Positions 1 to 12,623 are shown, counted from the stretch's first letter. The stretch: 64,000 bases of DNA from Udeniomyces pyricola (GCA_039545295.1 BCIK01000022.1:453226-517225); one strand, 5' to 3'. Notes: generated by a model not told the origin, from the letters alone. Made by a program: numbers and translations.

Positions 1-1
1 C

Positions 2-751
2 ACCTCGTTGTCCTCACTCCATGCTCTGCTACTCCATCTTCACCAAACTTACTCTCTTCCTCATATCATCATCACTTCCTTCTCCCTCCCTGCTTCTTCG
101 CCATGCCTCCCCGTACTCGACAACCTTCCCGCTCCGCCACAAGAATATCAGGACCGATTGACGTTGGATGAACTCCCCGAAGCTCACTCTTGGAAAGCGC
201 ACGAGCGACTCATCTCGGTCGCCTCGAGTTGGACGCCCGAGGCTGAAGACAAGCTCGAGACGACGTTGTTTGGGTTCCCGCTCATCCCGGGATACTTTTC
301 AGGCGTCGGTGATCTTTTCTCAGCTCTCACGCTTGCTCACTTCAAGTCGCCTTCGACGACGGCGACCGACTCTCAGTCGTCGCTCTCCCAGACTGCTACC
401 TCTCCTTCTCGTCCTGCGGCGCCAACGTCTTCATCTTTGTCTCGCTCATCTTCGTCATCGCCTCTGGCGGAAGCGGCATCTCGTGCGCTGTACTCGACGC
501 AGCAAATCCTACTCTCGACCCACCTCCGGTCTCAGCGACTTCATCGAGCTGAGCGGGAAGCCTCTGGCGCTGCCGTCGGGGGTTCGCCGACGGATGGCCA
601 TGGATCAGACGAGGAGGAAGACGGTAAGGACCGAGGACGTCGGGTCGTCAGGATGAGGCGGAGGGAGTTGGCAATCGTTGGACGGGAAGCGAGGGCCGAT
701 TTGGAGGGAGGAGGCAAGTGGGAGGGTATGAAGGTTGATTTGTTGGCTTGA
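2..751 (+). CDS. Pyridoxal kinase, C-terminal part (5' end outside window)
   Basis: The reading frame is open from the left edge, so this is the C-terminal ~249 residues of a longer protein. An early segment (HIIITSFSLP) matches the VVITS strand of eukaryotic pyridoxal kinases. It is followed by GYFSGVGDLFSALTLAHF, the anion-hole/catalytic motif of that family (usually GTGDLFAALLLA); the Asp of GVGD is the expected catalytic base. The C-terminal ALYSTQQILLST and RRRELAIVG match the family's last helix and its RELRLVQ tail. Pyridoxal kinase phosphorylates vitamin B6 vitamers with ATP in the cytosol (BUD16/BUD17 in yeast). Two low-complexity Ser/Thr- and Asp/Glu-rich insertions (roughly residues 115-150 and 185-210) make it longer than yeast or human enzymes in this region. 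The family call rests on motif memory, not on a search. Confidence 0.85.
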   Translation, partial: TSLSSLHALLLHLHQTYSLPHIIITSFSLPASSPCLPVLDNLPAPPQEYQDRLTLDELPEAHSWKAHERLISVASSWTPEAEDKLETTLFGFPLIPGYFSGVGDLFSALTLAHFKSPSTTATDSQSSLSQTATSPSRPAAPTSSSLSRSSSSSPLAEAASRALYSTQQILLSTHLRSQRLHRAEREASGAAVGGSPTDGHGSDEEEDGKDRGRRVVRMRRRELAIVGREARADLEGGGKWEGMKVDLLA

Positions 752-1165
752 GTGATGGTTTTGTTGGCGCGTCGTGTAGATGTGTACGTAAGTTAGATGG
801 GTGGAAGAGGTGGCTGCTGACTAGTACGTGGCTGGAACGTAGAGAAGGTATAGATGATGGCTATGAATGGAAATTTTTAGGATCGAATCGAAGGGGAAAG
901 GAAGAATGATGAGATGTATACATGTTGTATATATACAAGTATATCTGTATGTAATATATCGATGGGCCAGGCATAAGGAGATGAATGCAGTTGGTTCAAC
1001 CCAACAACCTTAAGAGGCAGGCAGCTGCCCCCCCCCCCCCCCNCNCNNAAGCTGGAGCGAGCATCTTGGCCCTTGGCCCTTGGTTGATGAGGCAAACAGC
1101 CTTGATGAGTCGCTCTCGTTTTCCCTCCTTTGCAACCATCATCTCATCCCCTCACCCCATTCGCC
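752..1165. other. Intergenic, with an unresolved poly-C tract
   Basis: This spacer between pyridoxal kinase and ATP4 contains the kinase 3' UTR and the ATP4 promoter. It includes AT-rich TATATAC stretches around 915-960 and a run of about 15 C followed by scattered N calls (1043-1048). No gene is visible in it. Confidence 0.7.
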
Positions 1166-3702
1166 ATGGCTTCCCGACTTCTCGCTTCCTCTACCCGTCT
1201 GGCTGGTACGCTCCCTTCAACCTCACACACATTCTCTCACATACAGCACCAACCCCACATCTGCCATGCTCACATCCCATCTGTCCCTCTCTCTCTCTTC
1301 ACTCTTCTTCCCATCGATCCCCTTCTCGGCGCCGGCTCGCGTTCTCTTCTTCCCTTGCAATCCCCCTTTGCCCCCTTCCTCTTTGCTGCCCCTTGATCGC
1401 TCCTTGCCCCGATAGTCCGACCCTCGACCCGGGTCCTCCCCCAGGTTGCCCTTGCCGCTCGGTCAGTCGTTTTCATTGTCATGTTCCTCACTGCGTTTGG
1501 ATGTCAATGCTGACATCCCTGATGCGTTCCCTTTCCCTCCAGACACGCTTCCTGTCAGTGCTTGTCCTCCCCCCCCTCCCTCTCCCCACCTCCTTCCGCA
1601 TGCTCTCTTTGCCTCAGGAAGAGATCTTCGAATCACCTCGTCGCGCGCTCTCTGTCTCTTCCTCGGTCTTCACCCCACGCTCCTTTGAGACGTCCCTGAC
1701 ACTCTGGTCATCTCCTTTCACGCGTGCTATCATAATCGCGATGCCCAAACAGCGTCGACTGACGAGAAGGCTGCTGCTCTCATCGACAAGATCCCTTCGT
1801 CCTCGTGGGCGTCCAAGACTGGAACCGTCGTCGCCGGTGTCGGATTGACCGCCGCTGCCATCAGCAACAACATCCTCGTACGCGTCCTATTTGTTTTTAT
1901 CCGCGACGTCGATATTGGAGATGGACAAGAATACTCAGGATGGATCAGCTTGGGCACGTATAGCATGTTTGCGTAGGCGCTGACGCTGCTTCGCCCTTGA
2001 TCCTCCCACTCCCTCCCTCTGCGTCTCCCTGCCTTGCCTGCTGCCCTTTGGCTCTTTGCTCTTCTCCTTCACCTTTTCCTTTCCACTTTGCTCCCATCAA
2101 TCGCACGATTCCTATCTGACCCCTGCTGTTCGAAAAATCAGATCTTCGATGCCGAGGCCGTCATTGCTGCCGCCAACATCGTCCTCTACATCGTCATCTA
2201 CCAGACTGCCAAGGAGCCCTTCAACAACTGGGCTGATGGTGTCGCTGCCGTTCGTCCTTCGCGCTCGCTCTCGTTTTTTTGTGGACTCTGTGTGCCCCTT
2301 TTGTGAACGCTCGCTGTCTGTCGGTCACTCAACGCACATTCTTCCTCCCTCTTGCTTTGGTTGCTCGAATCCTGCTCTTGGACTTGTCTGTGGCCACTTT
2401 CTCTCTTTCTTTCCGTCACTTTCTGCCCGCCCGGAAAACAGAAGATCAAGGGCGCCCTCGAGGCCGGTAAGGCTCGACACGCTGCCGTTGTCCAGTCCAG
2501 GATCGACCAGGTCGGTGCCATGAGGGACTCGGTTGACATCACCAAGGCCATGTTCGCTCTTTCCAAGGTACGTCTCCTTCTATCTTTTCTTTCTTTGGCT
2601 CTGTCTTTCGGAAACGAACGCCACGATCTCGATCATAGATTTGCTTCACTGGGATGATGCGCGTCGCGACGAAGTAGGAGAGCTGACGTCTTTGCGTTTT
2701 CTTCTTTGACATCCCATTTTCCTTCAACGCGCACTCCTTCCACATCTTTTGAACCCACATTCTGCACCTACCTCGATCACATTTGCCCCTCCTCCCCTCC
2801 CTTCCATTTTACCCGCATCAAATCAAAACAGGAGACTGCCCAGCTCGAGGCGTCCAACTTTGTCCTCGCCCAGGAGAACGCCATCGCCGCCGAGGCCAAG
2901 ACCGTTCTCGACTCGTGGGTCCGATACGAGCAGCAAGTCCGGGAGTCGGAGCAGTCCGACCTCGTCAAGACCATCCAGGCTAACGTCCTCAAGCAGTTGG
3001 CCGAGCCCAAGTTCAAGAAGGATCTCTTGAACTCGGCCGTCGCCGAGGTTGAAGGTGGGTCTTTTTTTAAAATCCTATCTTATTATCCTTCTTTTTTTTT
3101 TTACATTCCGTTTGGTCCGGGTATGCGCGCTATGTGGGCTTCTTGGACTCGATGGGCTTGGTTGAAGAGTTGCTCTAGGGTTGGATTTGATTAGGTGGGA
3201 AGTGGAGACGGGAGGTGAACGGGATTGGACATTGCACCGGACGGGGTTGAGAAAGGAAATGGGAACGATGTGGCTTGGAAGGTTCATGCGCGAGGACACG
3301 GGTTTGCAAGGAACGAGTCGAACGATGTTACGAAGAACATGCGTGGCGGAAAGATGGCGGAAGGGGGCCAAGAAGGGGGGGGGGAAGGGGGGCAAGAAAG
3401 ACGTGGTTCAGGAGAATGACTGTGGGCTTATGACAGAATGGGGAGGATAGGGGTTGATCAGATCTGGACGTCGTGGAGCGTCACATCCTCGTCTTCTCAC
3501 CTCTACCCTATCACCCCCACCTTTGCCTGCCCGGACCCATCCTCCTTTCCACATATGTGATTCATGTCAAAACTAAAGACAAGTTACTAACTGATCATCT
3601 CTCCCCCTTCCTCCCCTCCCTCCTTCGGCTCCCTCTCTTTCCCTCTCCTTCATTTCGGTCTACTCCTCCTCTCCAGCTCTCGTCAAGAACAAGGGCATCT
3701 AA
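1166..3702 (+). CDS. ATP4: Mitochondrial F1Fo ATP synthase subunit b (ATP4), multi-exon
   Basis: This is the peripheral-stalk subunit b of the mitochondrial ATP synthase in the inner membrane. Exon 1 starts at 1166 (MASRLLASSTRLAG, an Arg/Ser-rich presequence). Well-supported coding exons are about 1753-1877 (ALIDKIPSSSWASKTG, then a hydrophobic stretch), 2142-2249 (IFDAEAVIAAANIVLYIVIY), 2442-2567 (KIKGALEAGKARHAAVV), 2832-3054 (ends in the family hallmark KAVLDSWVRYE-like KTVLDSWVRYEQQVRE) and a 26-nt last exon 3677-3702 (ALVKNKGI). The order and the LDSWVRYE motif match yeast Atp4. One or two small presequence exons between 1206 and 1752 could not be fixed: 1445-1461 and parts of 1550-1670 are candidates. 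The last intron is about 620 nt, long for this genome. Following yeast practice the protein is a single-copy housekeeping subunit. Confidence 0.88.
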
Positions 3703-4731
3703 ATAAATCAAAAAAGAACCTATTCTCTTCTTTGCTCCCTCCCCCCCCCCCCCCCCCCAACCCCCCCCCTCCTTCTCTCTCTCTCCCTCCCTTGGGCCCG
3801 ATCCCTTTCCCGTTTTCCTTTTGACTTCTTCACATGTCGTTTGGCTAGTCGTTTGGCCGGTGGTCGGTCGGTCGGTCGGTTCTTCCTTCATGCTTCCAGC
3901 TGGAGGGGTTTGTCGTTTCTGAGAGTTCTTTGGGCGTTCCCTACCTCCCTAGTGCGGAGAGACTGGTTTTGAGACTTTCATGAAAGCAGAGAAAAAAAAA
4001 AGAAAGACAAAAAAATAAAGAACAGAACAAAGATGAGATGAGATGAGATGAGACGGAGAATCAAAAAAAAAAAAAAAAAAAAAGAGAGCAGGAGAGATCG
4101 CCTTGCATGTTTGTACATACATATCCTTAATCCAAAGGGATGTATGTGCAGTAGACGTTTTTTTTTAGAAGCGTTCGATTGGGCACTAGACGCATGAAGA
4201 GATCCGTCATGTACGTCCCCCCTCCTCCCCCCCCCCCCNTCCCGCGCGCTATGATTGAATGAGCCGATCGATCCAAATGTATCATATCACCATCTATCAG
4301 CACCCGTCGGAGATGGACATCACGTATTGCCAGGCTGTATGCAAGGGGGGTTTCGTGATTGGTCAGAAACACAGAGAAGAAGAAGAAGAAGAAGAAGATC
4401 GAAAGCCGGAGGAGCGATCACGAATTAAAGGGGAGGGGGGGGGGGATCTGGGTCCGCGAGTCGAAAGGGGATAGATGCAAAATGGGAAAGAGTTAGGAAG
4501 ACAAGGAAAAAAAAAGGAAAAAGGAAAACGGAGTGCAAGTATATATAACGAAGAAAAGATAAAAAGGACCCATTGGAAAGGAGGAGGCAAGATGCGGACT
4601 GTGCGAAGAAAAGAAAAAAAGAAAAAAAAAAATAGTCAAAGAAGACAGGTGATTAGGCGCGCGGGGCGGTGTGCATGCAGTTGAACCCAAGCGGCCGGCA
4701 TCATACATGACCCATCAACGGCAAGAGCGGA

Positions 4732-4762
<31 letters not shown>

Positions 4763-4870
4763 AAAAAGAAACCACGTCTTCGAGGACCCATCGTCCTTCA
4801 ACAATTCCCGCATATGACATAATCTCTCTCTTCCCCCTCCCCCTCTCTCTCTCTCTCTATATCCTTCCTT
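3703..4870. repeat. Long low-complexity intergenic region between two converging genes
   Basis: This stretch between the 3' ends of ATP4 (+) and the Sds3-like gene (-) holds no credible gene. It contains a C-run at 3746-3770, four direct GGTC copies near 3865, a GATGA pentamer array (about 4031-4053), a poly-A tract (about 4063-4083), a C-run ending in an N at 4239, a GAA/AGA array (4375-4396), purine-rich DNA (4430-4640) and an ACATAC array (about 4732-4762). Confidence 0.75.
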
Positions 4871-6920
4871 TCAGCGTCTCGGAGCCTCTCTAGCAGCGGC
4901 CCCTCTCCGACCCCTTCCAATACCTCCTCCACCTCTCCAACTCCTTCGAATCTCACCGAGGTCGCCTTCGACCTCCGCTTCGCTTCCCTTGACAAGCTTA
5001 CCGAGCTCGAGCAAGCTCTTGCCGGGGATGTACGTAAAGATGCGATCGTCTGCGCCTCCGGCCGAAGGGTCGATCCGACCTCCCGTCCGACTGCCAGTCG
5101 TACCCCCACCCCCGCCACCTCCACCGACACCTCCACCATCACCATTATAAGATCCGTTGGCGTTGGAAGCTGACGCTCGCGTGTTAGTAGTATCGTTCCC
5201 TCCGTTGCCGTTCCCACCGCCCCCACCACCACCGTTCGCGCCGGATCCTCTTGATTTCTTGGTAGGTGGTCCGTTGTTACCACCGTTCCCGTTGCCCGAA
5301 GGGTTGTAGTGTTGTGATGAGGACGAGGCGAAAGCAAACGGCGAGTTGTGAAGAGCCGAGGTCGACGATCTCGAGAGGGACGGATGAGAGAGGATGGAGA
5401 GGCTCAGGTGAGCGGGTGAGAGGATGTCGTCGGTCAGGAGTGAGGAGATGGGAGGAAGATCCGAGTTATCATGCATGGGAGGAGAGTTACCCCGTGCGAG
5501 CGCACGAGAAGGTCGGAGCTTGCGGTTCGAGGAGCTTGATAGGGAGGCGGACATGGCGGTTGACGTTGGGGCAAGAGTGAAGGAAGGCGTCGCGTTTGAA
5601 GTCACAGGCGAGGGTTGCGAAGACGGTAAGGGTGGAAGCGATGCCATATCTGTGGTAGAGAAGGAAGACGAATATGCAAATGCAAACGACAGAAGGATGA
5701 CATAAGTGCAGAGACGAGAGCGATGTCGAGGTTAGCCTAATTGGTAGACCGTGCGTGCGCCAGGGCGAGCGAGCAAAGAGATGGACGACAGGGGTGGTGA
5801 TAAGATTCCTCCTGCGCCGACTCAGATTCTTCGGCCGGAGGCCGAGATGACGCGACGTGAGCTCCAGCATGAAGCTCGACGTGTCCCCCACAGGCCCCTT
5901 CTAGACACAAGTATGACCTCATGGGTATACACGACTTGAATGCCACCAGAACCCAAGGATCCAAGCCAAATAAAAGAGAGGGTACCGAAATGGAAGAAGC
6001 TGTCTGGTCGGACTTACCAAGGACATCGCCACTCTCGCGTTCCTCTCTGAGCCTTCTTTTGCGTTCTTCGACCCGATCGAGGAGAACGTTTCGGACTCCT
6101 TCGCGTGCTCGGCGGTATTCGTCCTCGAGTCGTTCCCGTTCTAACTCAAAGATGCGACGGGATGAGTGCAGGCGGTACTCGTGATGAAGATCAATCTGAG
6201 AGAGGAGCGCGTCTCGCTCCAGGGTGAGGGTGTATAGAGAGAGGAGATACGAAGTCGACGTCGGCGGGATGGGAAGGAGCGATGATGCCAGATGAGAGAG
6301 GGAGGTATGGGTCTCGATGTACATCCTGAATAGAGCAGGAACGATACGAAGAAAAGCCCATGATGAGAGAGGAAAGGATAGCGCCCGGGTCAGTGTCCGT
6401 TGGGGCTTCCTCCGGCGGACCAGTGCCGCATGTGGTATGAACGCCGAGAGCCTGAGCTCAAGAGGTGGTGCCATGCTGAGGGGTTTCGGAGCTTGACCAT
6501 TGGGCGACTATCTCTTAACAGATCAGGGACAAGTCAAAGGATCCAGACATCAACCGAGGAGAGGTGTAGCTCTGCTCCGATGGGCCGGCGTCGACCTCGA
6601 GAGCTTTCGTGCCCTGATCCCTGCCTCCCCCTCCCCCTCCCCCTCGCCTTCTCCCTTCTGGGTTTGTTCGTCTGGACTTGGTCCTGTACAAGCTGATTGT
6701 CGAGATTTGAAAGCATGGAGTAGTAGAGGATGACTGACCTGTCTCTATCTTCCATACGATCCTTGTGACGGGTTTCGACCTTGTCGACCCATTCGCGTCG
6801 TTTCTTGTCCCGCTTGGATTCGCCCGTGGCTGGCGGCGGAGGCTGGTGAAGGCCGGCTGGATTGCTGTCGAGTGTCAGAGGGGGCGGATGCGATGGGGCT
6901 TGTTGGACCCTCGCGGACAT
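4871..6920 (-). CDS. Sds3-like subunit of a Sin3/Rpd3-type histone deacetylase complex
   Basis: Three exons were modelled on the minus strand: 6920-6739, 6325-6018 and 5649-4871. Phases agree at both junctions. Exon 1 begins MSARVQQ and ends with a basic helix (KRDKKRREWVDKVETRHKD). Exon 2 encodes a long coiled coil with YIETHTSLSHLASSLLPI, SYLLSLYTLTLERDALL and a charged ELERERLEDEYRRAREG helix ending in ERKRRLREERE. This is the layout of the Sds3/BRMS1 family, whose members scaffold Sin3 and recruit Rpd3 histone deacetylase in the nucleus. Exon 3 is Ser/Asn/Gly-rich with a KKSRG basic patch and a long Gly/Asn tract. It ends near LVKGSEAEVEGDLGEI, similar to the short acidic C-terminal motif of Sds3 proteins. 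Introns are long here (about 410 and 370 nt). The family call is by motif pattern and is moderately sure. Confidence 0.68.
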
Positions 6921-7929
6921 GTTGGCGAGATGGAAGGGAAGAAAGGAGTGGGTTGGGGGAGCAGATGAAGATATGCAAGCAGCAGCAGCGATGGCCAGGG
7001 AAATTGAGTTGGAAGGAGTGGGGCGGGGAGGCAGGCTAGGCAATTGAAGGCAGGCAAGCAGGGCGGGTCGGAGCGGAGCTTGGCGGGGCAAACAGTTGAA
7101 GCTTGAAGCGGAAAGACACGCGAAGACAGAGCGACGCTAGACGGTTAGTTACTACTATTTCTGTCGTCACTCGTCACTCGTCACTCGACAGAGGAACTTG
7201 ATCATCGTTCCAGATGGATGATCCAATCACCAGATTGGTTCGGTGATGATGATGGCAATATCGAGATATGATGGATCCAACGTGTAACAATGTGAAGCTG
7301 TCGATGTACTTGGTATGTGCATGAGCCCACCCGGCATTGACTGTCGATTGATCATCGGGCTGACTCTATATATATATGTGTATATATATTAAAGCTAAAG
7401 CCTAGAGGTTGATCGATGATCTGGGCTGATGGGCTGATGGTCGATGGTCATGAGGGCATGGATGCATATGTATACGTGGCAGCTGATATGAACAATCATG
7501 TGCAAGAAGATCGATCGAGCACACACAAAAAAAAACAGAGGGGGCGATCCATGCCATGCGGCCATGCGGGCTAATGCAGTTTCCCCCCCTTCGCTCATGC
7601 AAGCGTCGCTCGTCATCCTTCTCTCCCCCTGGCTCCTTCCCTCTTCCGTCCCATCGTCGTCATAGTATACATCATGCGTACGTCGTTCCCTCTCCCTCCG
7701 CGTCGTCGCCCCCCAAATTCCAGCCCCACACCCCCGTCCATCCACGACCGACCTCCATCTGACGTTCCATCCGCCCTTACCCTACCATGAGAATGAGAGC
7801 AAACGACATTGACTCGACCAGGATGCAAAATCCAGCGCTGACTGATCCCTTGACCTCTTCTCCCTCCCTCCTTCCTCTTACCGCCCTTCTTCCCTTCCTC
7901 TGGAACGACGTGTCTCTTCACCCATCCCC
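6921..7929. promoter_or_regulatory. Divergent intergenic region (Sds3-like gene / bZIP gene)
   Basis: About 1 kb separates the two outward-reading genes and probably holds both promoters. It contains TATATATATGTGTATATATATT (7368-7390, AT-rich) and tandem GTCACTC copies around 7167-7190. Reading frames here are short and look like shadows of biased composition. Confidence 0.45.
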
Positions 7930-10819
7930 TTGGATGTCTGCTTCCCCCCTCTCACCGCTTTCCCTTGCATCTCCACCCATAACACAACGTCTCTCTCCCC
8001 CTCTTCCATCCACGTCGTCGCCCCTTGCTCTACGCTCTGGTCGTTAATCCAATCCTCGCTTGTGCCATCCCCCCTCCCCCCCCCCTCCTTCCCCTTCCCC
8101 TCTCTTCTTTGCCACCACGCGTCGGCCGCCCGCGTCCCAATTCCAGCGTCACCCAAGAAGGAGAACCCCCCATCCTCCTCCGCCGGCCTCGTATCCCTCC
8201 CCACCCTTCATACTTCGGCCACTGCTGGTCCACCTGCTTCCTCATCCGGCCCCTCACCACCAAACTCCATTCCATCCAAGCCCGAAAGCCCAACCTCGCT
8301 CCCTCCACTCCCGTCGGCTCCATTCGTTAAGCGTGACGACGCATCGTCTTCTTCCTCTTCCAGCGCCGGCTCCAAGCATCCGCATCCGATCTCGAATGTC
8401 GTGATCCCGGCTCGACCGCCAGCCCGTCCCGTTTCATCCCGGAGTAAGCTCGACCTCGAGCCAAACCCATTCGAGCAGTCCTTTTCCGGCAGGTCACCCG
8501 CCTCGTCCGTCGTCGATGTGCCCCTCGCCGGAACCCTCGGTCGGCTCACTGGCGAAGGTCTGACACCCGGAAATGGAGGGATATCGAACCTTCGTGGCGA
8601 ACCTCAGCACTTGCCGAAGCTGCCCGGCGTCGCCCAAATCACCACGCCTGTCAATGAGGTCGAACCTTTCAACTGGAACATGGACACCCCTAATCTCTCC
8701 TCCCTTCGGTCAGGGCCTCTCTCGCCGGCGATGCTTACCGGTCCGCGGTCATCGTCCGCCATCGACGTGTCATCCCTCTCGTCAGCCTCCACGGCCAACC
8801 ACCCTCCGTCACTTGGCCAGGCCGCTCTACTCGCCCATGCTATGCCGTTTGATCCCAACTTCACGCTCCGGACCGGGCTCACCCCTTCGACAGGGCTCAC
8901 TCCAGTTTCCTCGAACTCGCCGAGTTATCAACCCAACACGCCCAACACGGCTGCTTTCCTCGCCATGGTGTCAAACGCGACCGCCTCTGTCGACAACGCG
9001 GGTGGAAGCAACGGTGGCAACATGACGCCTGGTACCTTCAATGGCATGATGAACCAGCTCTCGCAGATCGGTCAGATGGGCCAACAACAACACCAGCAGC
9101 ACCCTCTCGCGACTTCCCACTCAGCCCAGCCCGATTACTTTTCCCATCGACCGCCGAACACTCAACAGACTCACGTCCAACAGCATCAACTCATGGACCA
9201 GCAGAAGCAGCAACCTCATCAAACCCTGCCACAGCCCTCTTCCCAGAACCTTCAGCTTCAGCAGCAACAACAACAACAACAACAGCATCAGCAGCAGCAA
9301 ACCCAACTACGCCACCAGCAACAGCAACAGCATCACCTCCATCACCAACAACAACAACAGCAGCAGCAGCAGCAGTTTCCTCCGGTTGGTTTCCCATCTA
9401 ACGGTCATCATCAACCCTCTTTCTCGATGCCCCCACCCGTCCAGCAACCACCGCAAAGCCTGCAATCGGCCGCTCCTCAAGACCCGTACGCAAGTCAAGC
9501 TGCCAATGGACTCTTCCTACTCAGTCAAGCTCACAACGCGATCGAGTCTGGAGGCATGCCCATGAGGAACGGCGCAAACGGCTCAATGAATGGTGCTCCT
9601 GCTCCCAGTACGCCCCGGTTATTTGATCTTTGAAATGTCGATTGTACGAGTTTTTCACTAACGCAACTGCGTCTCCTGGTCGTCCTTCTTATGCTCGTGG
9701 TTTTCCGTGCTTCTTTCGCTTCTCGACTATAGGTCTGCAGCATCTGGACCGCGTTCAAGCTCCCGATCAAACGTATCCGTCCCATTCCAAGACGCAACAG
9801 CCTACCTCCACGCCCTCTCACCCCGGCGTCAACGGCACTGCTTCGACAATGTCGGTGACGAGTAAAGCAAACAGTAAACGGAAAGCCTCGTCCCCGGATG
9901 AGCCGGCCGCTGCGCCTCCACCACCAGCCAAGAAGGCGGCAGGGGGCAAGAAAGCTAGCACCAAGAAGGCTCAGGCGGCGGCGGCAGCAGCAGCGGCAGC
10001 GGCTTCTGGAGGAGGCTCGGATGGAAGCGATATGGAGGACGACAAAGAAGCTCAGGAAAACTCGAGCAAGGCGTTCTTTGAGAAGAACGGACGGGTCGAG
10101 ACTGAAGAGGAGAAGAGAAAGAATTTCCTCGAGAGGAATCGACAAGGTATGTGTTCTTGTGTGTCGTCTTACGTTCTGTCGGACGTGTAGCTTCGAAAAT
10201 AAACATGTGACTCACCCGACCGGCGTCTTTTGTGTGTGGGGTTTGTTTTCTCGATTCAGCTGCGCTCAAATGTCGACAGCGTAAGAAGGCGTGGCTAACG
10301 GAGCTTCAAGCCAAGGTCGAGTTTCTTACAACTGAGAATGAAGGCCTCATCACGACTGTCAACTCTCTCCGAGACGAGGTCAATCGCTTGCAAGGCGCTC
10401 TCGGCAGCGGTCGCGGTAGCTCTCGCTCTCAACAAGCCCAGCCTACGACTACATCCGCTCGACAACAGCAAGCCGACTCAGAAGCCGTCGCGACGAGCAG
10501 CAACGGCTTCGAATCAAACGGACACACCGCCGGTGCCAGCAGCTCGGCCCCTGGAAGTCAGCAGTCTGCCAGCAAGCGATCGACTCCGACGCATTCACAA
10601 ACACACGCCCAGCAGGGTAAAAGCGTCGGTACCGAGAATGGGAGTGATTCGGCCGGCGTAGCTGAGGGTGATGGTTTTGGGAGTGGCAGCATGACTGCAA
10701 GTGCTGGAGGATTGCCGATGATGGGAATCCAAGCTCGGAGGAATCTGAGCATGCAACAACAGCAACAGCAGCCAACCCAACAACAACCATTGCCAGGAGG
10801 TCACGCTGTCGCTGCTTGA
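7930..10819 (+). CDS. Atf1/CREB-type bZIP transcription factor
   Basis: Exons: a long one ending at 9608, then 9733-10146, then 10260-10819; both junctions are in phase. The bZIP basic region is split by the last intron: KRKNFLERNRQ | AALKCRQRKKAWL, followed by a Leu/Val/Leu zipper (LQAKVEFLTTENEGL). This is the stress-activated Atf1/Atf2 signature. Upstream, SKLDLEPNPFEQSFSG and LRSGPLSPAML match the fungal Aft1 osmotic-stress region, and LRTGLTPSTGLTP resembles its MAP-kinase-type S/TP cluster. Low-complexity parts are poly-Gln/His (about 9235-9375) and poly-Ala (9975-10010). Atf1 proteins act in the nucleus downstream of the Hog1/Sty1 MAP kinase in osmotic, oxidative and nutrient stress. 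The start is uncertain. The frame is open from 7930, but translation may begin later, or upstream coding may be spliced to an acceptor near 8145. Confidence 0.85.
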
Positions 10820-12600
10820 TGCCTGTCCTTTGCCACCTAGTCCTCTCTTCCGTTCTTTCTCTCTTGCTTCGTCTCCATTCCTTTGCCATTCTATCCTGCT
10901 CAAACACGTATCCCCTTCGTCATCACTTCTCTCGTCTTCTCTGCCTTGGGTTTTTCTCGCCTTCAATGTCGTTGTTTACCTTTCCCCCCCCCCCTTCCCC
11001 CTCTCTTTTTTAGCCTCATCTCAGCATGTTGCCATCTTGGTCTTTTCTTCTTTTGGGTTTTAATCTCGTCTCTGCCGTATCCTGTGTCTTCCGTTCTCTT
11101 TGTCTTTTTGCTGCTCTCTTGCTTTGCAACACACACGCAACTCCCCCCCCCCCCCGTTTCTACGCAGCACCATCTATCCTTTGTTTCTTTTCTAACTCGT
11201 TACCCCTCATTCAAAGCCGACATACACGACGGATCTTTGTTCCATTTTATCCACCCTTTTCATTTACTTTTACCCCTCCTCCCCTGCCCTTCTTCATCTT
11301 CGACCGTTTTGTCTTTTTCTTCTTCTACTTTTTACTGTGCTTGTGTTCTCTTCTTTCGCCTTTCGTTGTTTCGTTGTCTCTGCGATCGACCAGTTATAGC
11401 CTACTAGTCTGCTTCTCTTTCGTCTTTTCTTTCCTTCCTTTTCTTCATCTGTGTTCTTCGGGTGATCTCTCATGACTTGTTCGTTCGGCCAGGTCAATTC
11501 GGCCTTCCTTTAAGTCCATCGATCCCCTTCCGACCCCGTCGACGGTCTTCGAGCGAGGTTGGCTGTGAGTTGATCCAAACCCCGGGACGCATTCACATCT
11601 CCGCCACCCACGACTTTATGGGCTGCATTCCGACAACGCGGCGGGCTCGAAGAGGTCGGATCGCGTCGGACATACTCGAGTCTGGAGATCTGGATGAGTC
11701 GGTGATCGCCGGTGGGCCTGCAAGCTGCAGGGTGAGCTCAAGGTGAGCCCTGGGTGAGAGCAGCTTGTGGCACGATAGTGAGCGCGTGAGCAAGGCTGTT
11801 GTCTACACGTTTACCTTGCTCGATCATCGACTCATTGATGGTCGATCTGGGTCGATGTTCGTTGAACACGTTGGACAGGCGGTCGCGTCTATCAACTAAA
11901 TAATTGAATGCCAAGTACGTCAGCTAGCTACAGACCATGCGCACAAGGCTCTTCAACTGACGCGTTCATCCCTAGCTTTCACGGCTCCTGGGTTATCACT
12001 GTTAAGACAGAATCCAGCTGGACTGATGCATCAACGCCATCACGTGTCTAGCGTACTGATCTTGGCCCTGCCAGGCCTGTCCCTGACTGATCAACTATGT
12101 TTGACTGACGCTCCTTATCGTTCCTGCTTGTCGATCCCTTCTGATCGAGTGTGGTCCGAGGAGCCTAACCGTATAGTCGCCCTCGCTCGCTCACTAGTCA
12201 CATATGCTGTTGTGTGTGTGGCATGCAGCAGTGTTTCGGCCATACCGGTCAACTCGGTGATCTCAAAGGGCTAAGGGGGTCGGCTAGACGTCTGCCCCTG
12301 ACAGAGCGTTATAAACTCGACCGATGTTTCCCCCTCTCTTAGCTTCCGCGTCTTTGCCCGCCACTCTCTGGTCCACCTTCCTGCTCACCTTGCCCCTCTC
12401 CGTATTCTCTCAGATTTGATTCCATGAACAGACAACAAGTCGTCCCAGTCTTGGTCAGAATGCACTGACCCGCCACCGCGCCAGGACTGGGTATTTCAGG
12501 CTACATTTCTTTTCCTCTCTTGGCTGCCTCTCAACTTTCACCTCTACTTCATCCTTTACTCACTCCACTTCTCACTCACACTCACTCTTATAAACCTTCT
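10820..12600. other. Long intergenic region, pyrimidine-rich then mixed
   Basis: From 10820 to about 11480 the plus strand is extremely C/T-rich, with poly-C runs at 10985 and 11143, probably the bZIP 3' UTR. From 11480 to 12600 composition is ordinary. A frame at 11462-11746 has no recognisable domain, and I do not call it a gene. CT-rich DNA before 12600 probably belongs to the promoter of the next gene. Confidence 0.6.
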
Positions 12601-12623
12601 ACCAAATCCAACCTCCGCACACC

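Noticed and set aside
4375..4396. GAA/AGA arrays and other microsatellites as CRISPR-like repeats
   Set aside because: They are simple tandem repeats without spacers in a eukaryotic genome.
5266..6474. Several plus- and minus-strand frames around the Sds3-like introns
   Set aside because: They read through introns or antisense strands; no domains and no consistent splice phase.
11462..11746. 94-residue open frame in the region after the bZIP gene
   Set aside because: Arg/Ser/Gly content without a recognisable motif, no signal peptide and no supporting splice structure; kept as intergenic.
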